Shown here: positions 1 to 5,916 of the stretch, in pieces
Layout of the letters: each line of letters starts with the position of its first letter
Numbering within the stretch: the stretch's first letter is position 1
DNA from: Kordiimonadaceae bacterium
Lineage (GTDB): Bacteria; Pseudomonadota; Alphaproteobacteria; Sphingomonadales; Emcibacteraceae
NCBI GenBank assembly: GCA_018699075.1
Contig: JABIPV010000107.1
Location: forward strand, 1-6,031
Length of the DNA: 6,031 bases
Direction: 5' to 3'
Program-made: the position numbers and the translations under genes
Notes under the pieces: generated by a model
Databases searched by the model: none
What the model was told of the DNA's origin: nothing
The model's input: only the letters and a program-made list of their open reading frames with translations

Positions 1-867
1 AACAAGTTCATTTTTTTCATCCGCTGTGATTTGTGTCCAAACGCCGTTGCTGCCGTTTCGTTCCCATGAATTATCAAGCCATGTTTCGTTACCAAATTGA
101 CCGGGACGGGGAATTGGGTCAAACTGCCATACCATTTGACCGGTTCTGACATTAAAGGCGCGGACCAGTCCCTTGGTGTTGTTATAATTATCAATTGTTA
201 GGCCTTCTTTCATGGCATTACCGATAATAATAATGTCGCCTACCACTGTTGGTGTCGCATGAAGTCCAATCTCACCTGTGACTAGGTCAATGGGAATTTC
301 GTTGCCTTGCACGGCACCTACTTTTAAGTCGACTATACCATTACTATCCGTGCCAAAATCATTGATGGGTACGCCTGTATGGGCATTTAAGGCCACCAGT
401 TTATATCCTGTGGTAACATAAAAAATGCGGTCATTACCGTTACCATCTGACCAGTAAGAAAGACCGCGACCAGACAACTGACGTGGGGCCATGCCGCCGC
501 GTAGACCTTCGTCCATGCTATGAAGCCATTTTAATTCACCAGTTTCAGCATCAAGGGCGAAAGCAGTTCGTCGTGTTCCGCCCGTTGCGTAAATCATGCC
601 ATCAATCATCAATGGTGTCACTTCAAGTTTATATTCAGCGCGCGAGCCAAGATTTTTTGTTGAAAATGACCATGCAAGCTCCAAATCTTCGAAGTTATCC
701 GCATTGATCTGATCTAGTGGCGAATAACGAGATCCTTTAATATCACCCGCATAATGGGGCCATTCACCATTTGAAGTATCAAGTGTGTCCGCTTGGGCCA
801 ATGAAGATATAACGAAGGATGTTAAAATAGTGAGAGATTTAATGGACTTCTTTAAATGAAGCTTCAT
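1..867 (-). CDS. PQQ-dependent dehydrogenase, N-terminal part (cut by left window edge)
   Basis: Periplasmic quinoprotein dehydrogenase of the membrane-glucose/quinate dehydrogenase type. Only the first 289 codons are present; the frame is open to base 1. The ATG at 865-867 is preceded by AAGGA with 7 nt spacing. Residues 1-26 form a Sec signal peptide: a Lys-rich n-region, a hydrophobic core, then AQA before Asp27. The mature part starts with the NGEWPHYAGD segment (residue 33 on). Propeller motifs ALDAETGELKW and AFNVRTGQMVW are visible, as is the GLHATPT strand. By eye it is about 84% identical to the copy at 3134-5266 over 257 residues without a gap. No cysteine occurs in the visible part, so the vicinal Cys-Cys pair of methanol dehydrogenases is absent. 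The catalytic Asp/Lys region lies outside the window, so activity cannot be judged here. Last gene in transcription order within the window; the hairpin at 904-939 separates it from the preceding copy. The substrate is unknown. Confidence 0.93.
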   Translation of the reverse strand, partial: MKLHLKKSIKSLTILTSFVISSLAQADTLDTSNGEWPHYAGDIKGSRYSPLDQINADNFEDLELAWSFSTKNLGSRAEYKLEVTPLMIDGMIYATGGTRRTAFALDAETGELKWLHSMDEGLRGGMAPRQLSGRGLSYWSDGNGNDRIFYVTTGYKLVALNAHTGVPINDFGTDSNGIVDLKVGAVQGNEIPIDLVTGEIGLHATPTVVGDIIIIGNAMKEGLTIDNYNNTKGLVRAFNVRTGQMVWQFDPIPRPGQFGNETWLDNSWERNGSNGVWTQITADEKNELV

Positions 868-874
868 GCTTTTT

Positions 875-879
875 TCCTT
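875..879 (-). promoter_or_regulatory. Shine-Dalgarno site for the left partial dehydrogenase
   Basis: AAGGA on the minus strand, 7 nt before the ATG at 865-867, in an A/T-rich leader. It supports this start. The leader (AATAAATAAGGA...AAGC-ATG) closely resembles that of the copy at 3134-5266, which suggests common descent of the leaders. Confidence 0.75.
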
Positions 880-903
880 ATTTATTATTATTTTCTAGAA
901 TAG

Positions 904-939
904 AAAAAGTCCCGAGGATCATATGACCTTCGGGACTTT
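904..939 (-). terminator. Hairpin with T-tract between dehydrogenase copies (terminator or processing site)
   Basis: On the minus strand AAAGTCCCGAAGGTCAT is followed directly by its near-complement ATGATCCTCGGGACTTT and then more T residues. The 17-position stem has one A-C mismatch and one G-U pair, and its tip is the palindromic ATATGAT region. It lies between the stop at 965 and the next start at 867, as expected for an intrinsic terminator. It is related in position and core to the hairpins at 3072-3107 and 5316-5349. In a tandem array it could be a partial terminator, or an mRNA end that protects the upstream transcript. Structure is seen directly; function is inferred. Confidence 0.75.
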
Positions 940-940
940 G

Positions 941-954
941 ATGCAAGATTATGA
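941..954 (-). repeat. Conserved spacer element (TCTTGC) before the hairpin, copy 1
   Basis: The minus strand reads TCATAATCTTGCAT just before the hairpin. The TCTTGC core (943-948) sits exactly three bases from the base of the stem, as in the spacers at 3108-3122 and 5351-5365. The shared motif and spacing show that the three spacers are homologous. No known function was recognised. Confidence 0.55.
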
Positions 955-964
955 TTTTATGGGC

Positions 965-3040
965 TTAATCATCCGGCAGAGCATACACTCTAAACTCGCC
1001 AGGATATGCACCACCACTGACGGAGACACAAATATATTGCTTACCATCAATGCTGTAAGTCATTGGTGACCCTGTTTGTCCTGCAGGCATCCAGATCTCA
1101 CCAACTTCTTCGCCTGTTTCTTTATTATAAGCACGAAGCATGGCACCGCGTTCACGGTCGCCGGGGTTGGTGATGATTTGATCACCAAGGATCAGGAGAG
1201 TTTTTGTCACCACAAGGGCAATTTCAATCTTCTGACCTGTACGGGGAATATCCATTCCTTTTAACATTGGATGGAAGCGGACATTATCAGGTGTTTCACC
1301 GTGAGGAACTTGCCATTTCACTTTTCCTTCATTCATATCTATCGCCGCCAGTACGCCGTATGGTGGTTTTAGGATTGATAAACCTTCGATATTTAATGTC
1401 GGTACCTGAACAATTGGGGCATCAGGATCCTCATATTCGCTAACTACTTTCGGTGCATCAGGGTTTTGGCCTGTACCAGAAGCATATCTCATGCGGAACG
1501 GCTGCCCTTTGCGGCCAGACATATAATTCACATTTGAGAACCCTTCTGGTGGCGGCGCAAGCGAAAGATTATCCAGTGAAGAGGATTGTGCTTGCGCATA
1601 GACGATACCTGTTTCAGGATCGAAGGAAGCACCAGGCCAGCTTGAACCGCCGCCAGTTGCACCAATATTTACTGCACCAAGAATGCCGTTTACATCACCA
1701 AGAAGAGGCGGGTTGTATCTAGCGTCATTATCCCAATTCCAACGCTTTGCTTTTTCAATAGCCATTTCTCGCATTTCAGGTGTAAAATCAATAAAGTCAT
1801 TTGGAAGATCAAGTTTTCCGCGACCATACATTAAATCCATCGGTGCATGAGGTTGGGTTGGTGAATACCATTCGCCGGGAACGTTGCCTATGGGAACAGG
1901 GACTTCTGGAATATCCCAGATTGGTTCTCCCGTTATGCGGTCAAAGGCATAAATAAATGATTGTTTGGTTGGAAGTGCGATAATTTCACGCATTTCACCA
2001 TTAATTTCCACATCCATAATCAGTGGTGCTGCGGAAAGGTCATGATCCCAAATCGGGTGATGAACCACTTGGAAATGCCAACGATACTCACCTGTTGCTA
2101 AATCGACAGCGACGAGGCTCTCACCGAATAAATTATTGCCGGGACGATGACCGCCATAAAAATCAGACGAAGGTGATTCTACAGGAAGAAAAACTAAACC
2201 ATTTTTTTCATCAACCGTGATTTGTGTCCAAACACCCGTGTTACCGTTTCTTTCCCATGAATTATCAAGCCATGTGTCATTACCAAATTGCCCGGGACGG
2301 GGAATCGGGTCAAACTGCCATACTTTTTCACCTGTTCTGGCATCAAATGCGCGCACAAGACCTTTAGTATTATTGTAATTATCAATGGTCATGCCTTCTT
2401 TCATGGCAGAACCAACAATCACCAAATCGCCAGCGACAGTAGGTGTTGCATGAAGACCAATTTCACCAGTTACAAGATCGATTTGTACTTCTTTGCCTTG
2501 AACCACGCCTACTTTAAGATCAAGAATACCAGTTCCGTCAGTACCAAAGCTTTCAATCGGAATGCCTGTGTGAGCGTTTAAAGAGACAAGTTTATAACCT
2601 GTTGTCACATAAAAAATACGGTCATCACCATTTCCATCTGACCAGTAAGAAAGGCCGCGACCGGAAAGCTGTCGCGGTGCAAGACCAGCACGAAGTCCTT
2701 CTTCCATGCTGTGTATCCATTTTAACTCACCCGTTGCACCGTCAAGTGCAATGGCGGTGCGCCTTGTCCCCGCTGTGGCATAAAGAATACCGTCAATGAC
2801 CAGTGGCGTAACCTCGAGTTTATATTCGGCTCGGGATCCTAAATTCTTTGTGGAAAAAGACCAAACCAGTTCAAGGTCTTCAAAATTATCTGCGTTGATT
2901 TGATCAAGGGGAGAGTATCTAGACCCTTTAATGTCCCCTGTATAAAAAGGCCAATCGCCGTTGGAAGTATCTGGCGCTTGCGCGAATGCACTGCTGATCA
3001 TTGTTAATAATAGTGCCCCAATTATTAGCAAAATTTTCAC
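965..3040 (-). CDS. PQQ-dependent dehydrogenase, secreted (complete, GTG start)
   Basis: Periplasmic quinoprotein of 691 aa that should oxidise a sugar, alcohol or polyol using bound PQQ. Residues 1-20 (MKILLIIGALLLTMISSAFA) form a signal peptide with cleavage before Gln21. Propeller Trp-docking motifs of the AxDxxTGxxxW type appear at about 98-108, 231-241, 311-321, 365-375 and, degenerate, 566-576 and 637-650. The segment HHPIWDHDL (327-335) aligns with HHDLWDMDL of E. coli membrane glucose dehydrogenase, recalled from memory. Asp332 would be the catalytic base and Lys359 its PQQ-contacting lysine. The C-terminus YALPDD also resembles that enzyme, but the five-helix membrane anchor is missing. 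The start is GTG: an in-frame TAA lies 24 nt upstream with no ATG between, and AAGGGGA is 6 nt away. The first ATG (codon 14) would destroy the signal peptide. About 83% identical by eye to the next copy upstream (3134-5266). The only mature cysteine is in YICVSV near the C-terminus. Substrate unknown. Confidence 0.95.
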   Translation of the reverse strand: MKILLIIGALLLTMISSAFAQAPDTSNGDWPFYTGDIKGSRYSPLDQINADNFEDLELVWSFSTKNLGSRAEYKLEVTPLVIDGILYATAGTRRTAIALDGATGELKWIHSMEEGLRAGLAPRQLSGRGLSYWSDGNGDDRIFYVTTGYKLVSLNAHTGIPIESFGTDGTGILDLKVGVVQGKEVQIDLVTGEIGLHATPTVAGDLVIVGSAMKEGMTIDNYNNTKGLVRAFDARTGEKVWQFDPIPRPGQFGNDTWLDNSWERNGNTGVWTQITVDEKNGLVFLPVESPSSDFYGGHRPGNNLFGESLVAVDLATGEYRWHFQVVHHPIWDHDLSAAPLIMDVEINGEMREIIALPTKQSFIYAFDRITGEPIWDIPEVPVPIGNVPGEWYSPTQPHAPMDLMYGRGKLDLPNDFIDFTPEMREMAIEKAKRWNWDNDARYNPPLLGDVNGILGAVNIGATGGGSSWPGASFDPETGIVYAQAQSSSLDNLSLAPPPEGFSNVNYMSGRKGQPFRMRYASGTGQNPDAPKVVSEYEDPDAPIVQVPTLNIEGLSILKPPYGVLAAIDMNEGKVKWQVPHGETPDNVRFHPMLKGMDIPRTGQKIEIALVVTKTLLILGDQIITNPGDRERGAMLRAYNKETGEEVGEIWMPAGQTGSPMTYSIDGKQYICVSVSGGAYPGEFRVYALPDD

Positions 3041-3046
3041 GTATCT

Positions 3047-3053
3047 TCCCCTT
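3047..3053 (-). promoter_or_regulatory. Shine-Dalgarno site supporting the GTG start
   Basis: AAGGGGA on the minus strand, 6 nt before the GTG at 3038-3040. It decides the start, because no in-frame ATG lies between this site and the upstream in-frame TAA. Confidence 0.7.
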
Positions 3054-3071
3054 ATTATTTTTTAAAAATGA

Positions 3072-3107
3072 CAAAGCCCTCATAACCATATGATCATGAG
3101 GGCTTTG
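3072..3107 (-). terminator. Hairpin with T-rich tail between dehydrogenase copies
   Basis: On the minus strand CAAAGCCCTCAT pairs perfectly (12 bp) with ATGAGGGCTTTG around an inner GATCATATGGTT. That inner part is itself nearly palindromic and can extend the stem with mismatches. Downstream follows GTCATTTTTAAA, a broken T-tract. It is homologous in place and core to the hairpins at 904-939 and 5316-5349, although the arm sequences differ. Likely an intrinsic terminator or a transcript-stabilising 3' end; read-through to the next copy cannot be excluded. Confidence 0.7.
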
Positions 3108-3122
3108 AAGCAAGATTTTAGA
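3108..3122 (-). repeat. Conserved spacer element (TCTTGC) before the hairpin, copy 2
   Basis: The minus strand reads TCTAAAATCTTGCTT just before the hairpin. The TCTTGC core (3110-3115) is at the same three-base distance from the stem as in the other two dehydrogenase-upstream spacers. Function unknown; it marks the spacer as a duplicated unit. Confidence 0.55.
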
Positions 3123-3133
3123 TGAAATGAATA

Positions 3134-5266
3134 TTAATCATCGGGAAGAGCATATACTCTAAATTCGCCTGAATAAGCCCCACCACTGACAGACACACAG
3201 ATATACTGTTTCCCGTCAATACTGTAGGTCATTGGAGAACCGGATTGACCCGCAGGCATCCAAACTTCACCAACATTTTCACCCGTCATTTTATCATAGG
3301 CACGTAGCATCGCACCACGTTCACGGTCACCGGGGTTAGTTACCCGTTGATCGCCAACAATCACCAGTGTTTTTGTTACTACAACACCCACGTTTGCAGG
3401 TTGACCAGTCATTGGAATATCCATTCCTTTTAATTTAGGATGGTTACGCACATTGTCAGGCGTTTCACCGTGAGGTACTTTCCAAAGAACTTTACCCGCA
3501 TTCATATCAATGGCTGAAAGAACCCCGTAAGGGGGCTTAAGAATTGAAAGACCATCTACACGAAGCTGCGGGATGACCACAGGTGGGGTAGTTCTGTCTT
3601 CAAATTCACTTTCAACTTTTGGCGCGTCCGGGTTTTGACCAGTACCTGATGCATACATCATTCTAAATGGCTGACCGATACGGCCAGCAATATAATCCAC
3701 ATTTGAATAACCTTCTGGTGGAGGGGCCAATGTAAGGTTATCAAGATATGCTTGTGAAGCAGGTGCATAGACAATGCCTGTTTCAGGATCAAATGACGCA
3801 CCCGGCCAGTTTGTTCCGCCAGTAGTCGCACCAATATTAATAGCACCAAGAACGCCATTAACATCACCAAGAAGTGGTGGGTTATACATACCACCATTTG
3901 ACCAATCCCAGCGATCAAATTTATCTAATGCTTCTTGACGCATCTCAGGTGTAAAGTCAATCAGGTCATCCGGAAGATTAAGCTTACCGCGACCATACAT
4001 TAAGTCCATTGGTGGCATTGGTTGAGTAGGTGAATACCATTCGCCGGGCACATTGCCTTGTGGTACTTCCACTTCAGGAATAGGCCAAATAGGCTCCCCT
4101 GTAATGCGGTCAAAGGCGTATATGAATGATTGTTTCGTAGGTAGTGCAATAATTTCACGATCTTGACCATCAATATTAACATCCATAACCAAAGGCGCAG
4201 ATGAAAGATCGTGATCCCAGATCGGATGATGAACCACTTGGAAATGCCATTTATATTCACCTGTGTTCATATCCACAGCGACGAGGCTTTCACCGAATAG
4301 GTTATTGCCTGGGCGATGACCACCGTAAAAATCGGAAGCAGGACTTTCAATGGCTAGGAAGACAAGCTCATTTTTCTCATCCACAGTGATCTGTGTCCAA
4401 ACACCCGTGTTACCATTGCGGTCCCATGAATTGTCGAGCCAAGTGTCGTTGCCGAACTGACCTGGTCTTGGGATTGGATCAAACTGCCATACTTTCTCAC
4501 CTGTACGAACATCAAATGCACGTATAATACCTTTGGTGTTGTTATAGTTATCAATGGTCATGCCTTCTTTCATGGCTGAACCAACAATAACTATGTCGCC
4601 AACGACAGTTGGTGTTGCATGAAGTCCAATTTCACCTGTTACCAGATCAATTTGTACTTCATTTCCTTGAACGGCACCGACCTTAAGATCAAGAATACCA
4701 TTGCCGTCTACACCGAAGCTATCAATTGGGATACCTGTATGGGCATTTAGCGCAATAAGGCGGTAACCTGTTGTTACATATAAAACACGGTCATCACCAT
4801 TACCATCGGACCAGTAAGAAAGACCACGACCAGAAAGCTGACGTGGGGCCATGCCGCCACGAAGACCTTCTTCCATGCTGTGAACCCATTTAAGTTCACC
4901 CGTTGCACCGTCAAGTGCAATTGCGGCGCGGCGCGTTCCTGCCGTCGCATAAAGGGTGCCATCAATCATGATCGGCGTTACTTCAAGCTTATATTCAGAA
5001 CGTGAACCGAGATTTTCTGTTGAATATGACCACGCAAGTTCAAGGTCTTCAAAGTTATCTGCGTTGATTTGATCAAGCGGCGAATAACGAGAACCTTTCA
5101 TATCTCCAGTATAATGGGGCCATTCACCATTTAAGGTATCCATTGCTTTTGCAGGCATGCTTGAAGCGGCGTCATTTTCTGCCATCTCTGCATTTTGCTG
5201 CTCAGGTGCGCAAGAAGCTGCTGACAAGGCAAGCAATAGAGTTAATATTTTGAAACTAGGTGTCAT
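3134..5266 (-). CDS. PQQ-dependent dehydrogenase, lipoprotein-type N-terminus (complete)
   Basis: Quinoprotein dehydrogenase of 710 aa, same family as the neighbouring copy and collinear with it at a constant offset of 19 residues. The N-terminus differs. A short signal sequence ends in LSAASC (Cys19), which fits a permissive lipobox, followed by a 27-residue Ala/Glu/Gln-rich linker before NGEWPHYTGD (46 on). The mature enzyme is thus probably lipid-anchored; Ala at +2 would favour the outer membrane by the usual sorting rule. The presumed catalytic Asp is Asp351 in HHPIWDHDL, with the PQQ-contacting Lys at 378, plus the same propeller motifs and YALPDD end. Apart from Cys19 the only cysteine is in YICVSV near the C-terminus. 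The ATG at 5264-5266 has AAAGGA 8 nt upstream. It follows the cytochrome gene by 110 bp, and the cytochrome is the obvious candidate electron acceptor. Substrate unknown. The lipobox has Ala at -3, which is not the commonest residue, so lipidation is likely rather than certain. Confidence 0.95.
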   Translation of the reverse strand: MTPSFKILTLLLALSAASCAPEQQNAEMAENDAASSMPAKAMDTLNGEWPHYTGDMKGSRYSPLDQINADNFEDLELAWSYSTENLGSRSEYKLEVTPIMIDGTLYATAGTRRAAIALDGATGELKWVHSMEEGLRGGMAPRQLSGRGLSYWSDGNGDDRVLYVTTGYRLIALNAHTGIPIDSFGVDGNGILDLKVGAVQGNEVQIDLVTGEIGLHATPTVVGDIVIVGSAMKEGMTIDNYNNTKGIIRAFDVRTGEKVWQFDPIPRPGQFGNDTWLDNSWDRNGNTGVWTQITVDEKNELVFLAIESPASDFYGGHRPGNNLFGESLVAVDMNTGEYKWHFQVVHHPIWDHDLSSAPLVMDVNIDGQDREIIALPTKQSFIYAFDRITGEPIWPIPEVEVPQGNVPGEWYSPTQPMPPMDLMYGRGKLNLPDDLIDFTPEMRQEALDKFDRWDWSNGGMYNPPLLGDVNGVLGAINIGATTGGTNWPGASFDPETGIVYAPASQAYLDNLTLAPPPEGYSNVDYIAGRIGQPFRMMYASGTGQNPDAPKVESEFEDRTTPPVVIPQLRVDGLSILKPPYGVLSAIDMNAGKVLWKVPHGETPDNVRNHPKLKGMDIPMTGQPANVGVVVTKTLVIVGDQRVTNPGDRERGAMLRAYDKMTGENVGEVWMPAGQSGSPMTYSIDGKQYICVSVSGGAYSGEFRVYALPDD

Positions 5267-5274
5267 GCTTTATT

Positions 5275-5280
5275 TCCTTT
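5275..5280 (-). promoter_or_regulatory. Shine-Dalgarno site for the lipoprotein-type dehydrogenase
   Basis: AAAGGA on the minus strand, 8 nt before the ATG at 5264-5266. The flanking AAATAAATAAAGGA...AAGC-ATG leader matches that of the left partial copy, and it supports the start used. Confidence 0.75.
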
Positions 5281-5315
5281 ATTTATTTCTTAATTTAGTT
5301 GTTATAAAAACAACG

Positions 5316-5349
5316 AAAGCCTCAAGGATCATATGATCTTTGAGGCTTT
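5316..5349 (-). terminator. Hairpin downstream of the cytochrome gene and upstream of a dehydrogenase
   Basis: On the minus strand AAAGCCTCAAAGATCAT is followed directly by ATGATCCTTGAGGCTTT. The 17-position stem has a single A-C mismatch, centred on the palindrome GATCATATGATC. A T-rich stretch (CGTTGTTTTTATAAC) follows. It lies after the cytochrome stop (5377) and before the dehydrogenase start (5266). It is the best-formed member of the three-hairpin family in this window. Likely an intrinsic terminator; attenuation or a role in transcript processing is possible. Confidence 0.75.
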
Positions 5350-5350
5350 T

Positions 5351-5365
5351 ACGCAAGAATTTAGA
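5351..5365 (-). repeat. Conserved spacer element (TCTTGC) before the hairpin, copy 3
   Basis: The minus strand reads TCTAAATTCTTGCGT, with TCTTGC (5353-5358) three bases from the hairpin stem. It is nearly the same as the element at 3108-3122, although the gene upstream of it here is the cytochrome and not a dehydrogenase. The element therefore tracks with the dehydrogenase that follows it. Confidence 0.55.
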
Positions 5366-5376
5366 AACATGTTTTT

Positions 5377-5817
5377 TTATTCAGCAGGCTTTTGTGCGTT
5401 CCATTGAATTTTCTTCAACTGAGAATTTTGATAAGGAAGCGGACGTGTTCCCGCTGGCATGCTATTTTCAGACATGATAAAGGCCAAGATATCGGCTTTA
5501 ATTTTACGTGATGTACCTTTTGGATCATCAAGCGGCATTGTTTCACGCAGTCTTTGGAAAAGAATACTTACAGGCATCCCGTCCCAGTTATAAACAAAAG
5601 CCCCTTGTATTAAGCCAGGGGCTTCTTCAATGCCTTGCATTTGTGAACCGTGACAGGCTGAACAGCGCTCTTGATAAAGTTTTTCACCGCGTACGGCTTG
5701 GACTTCGGTATAAACTCCGTCCCAAACATTAGCCCCTTGCGCCATTGCAGAATTTTGCATTGTTAAGCTGAGTAAGGCTGCCGCTGCAAGGATTGGTAAT
5801 TTAGATATTAACTTCAT
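5377..5817 (-). CDS. Periplasmic monohaem cytochrome c
   Basis: Small c-type cytochrome of 146 aa, expected to carry electrons in the periplasm. Residues 1-26 are a signal peptide (Lys-containing start, AAAALLSL core, AMA before Gln27). The single haem-binding site is CSACH at 52-56, with His56 as axial ligand. Met94 in RETMPLDDPKG is the likely second axial ligand. The order NVWDGVYTEVQAVRGEKLYQ before CxxCH and MP-x-DDP after it is typical of class I cytochromes found next to or fused to PQQ dehydrogenases. The C-terminal 30 residues are polar and contain PLPYQNSQL. The gene sits between two dehydrogenases, 97 bp after one and 110 bp before the next. It is most likely the electron acceptor for one or several of them, passing electrons on to a terminal oxidase not encoded here. 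The ATG at 5815-5817 has only a weak ribosome site (GATGAGA). Confidence 0.93.
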   Translation of the reverse strand: MKLISKLPILAAAALLSLTMQNSAMAQGANVWDGVYTEVQAVRGEKLYQERCSACHGSQMQGIEEAPGLIQGAFVYNWDGMPVSILFQRLRETMPLDDPKGTSRKIKADILAFIMSENSMPAGTRPLPYQNSQLKKIQWNAQKPAE

Positions 5818-5869
5818 TTTAATCTCATCTTACTGGTTTTAAAGTTTCATTTTAAAAGGTGATTGTGGC

Positions 5870-5906
5870 GAGTTTAAGGGGCAAATTTGTAATTACCCCT
5901 TAACTC
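5870..5906 (-). terminator. Inverted repeat between a dehydrogenase and the cytochrome gene
   Basis: On the minus strand GAGTTAAGGGG pairs with CCCCTTAAACTC (one bulged base). The inner sequence contains AATT-ACA-AATT, which can extend the stem. It begins 10 nt after the dehydrogenase stop. It lacks the GATCATATGATC core and the TCTTGC element of the other three gaps, and no T-run follows. As a rho-independent terminator it is weak; it may instead block 3' exonucleases, or be an operator for the cytochrome gene. The structure is plain; its role is open. Confidence 0.5.
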
Positions 5907-5916
5907 AACACTATTA

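Noticed and set aside
483..2799. Several plus-strand open frames of 60-100 codons within the dehydrogenase genes
   Set aside because: They lie antisense to strongly conserved coding sequence, and their products look like random His/Leu-rich translations. They recur at equivalent places in the paralogues only because the sense genes are conserved.
2999..3001. ATG at codon 14 of the 691-aa dehydrogenase as the true start
   Set aside because: It would remove most of the signal peptide from a periplasmic enzyme, whereas the GTG has a well-placed ribosome site and restores a full signal peptide.
3011..3113. Open frame of 61 codons on the minus strand (2928-3113) running through the hairpin spacer into the start of the 691-aa dehydrogenase
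   Set aside because: It is out of frame with the dehydrogenase, runs through the hairpin and has no ribosome site or recognisable domain. It is a shadow of the real gene.
1..5266. Long direct repeats suggesting a transposon or composite element
   Set aside because: The repeats are the paralogous coding sequences and their spacers. No transposase, terminal inverted repeats or target duplications are visible.
5298..5314. Short inverted repeat GTTGTT-ATAAA-AACAAC beside the 5316-5349 hairpin
   Set aside because: Only six pairs in AT-rich sequence overlapping the T-rich tail of the terminator, and not found in the other spacers. Likely chance.
5818..5916. Possible sigma70 promoter for the cytochrome gene (TTGAGT and TTGCCC as -35 candidates)
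   Set aside because: No acceptable -10 hexamer at 16-18 bp from either candidate; the match is no better than expected in AT-rich sequence.
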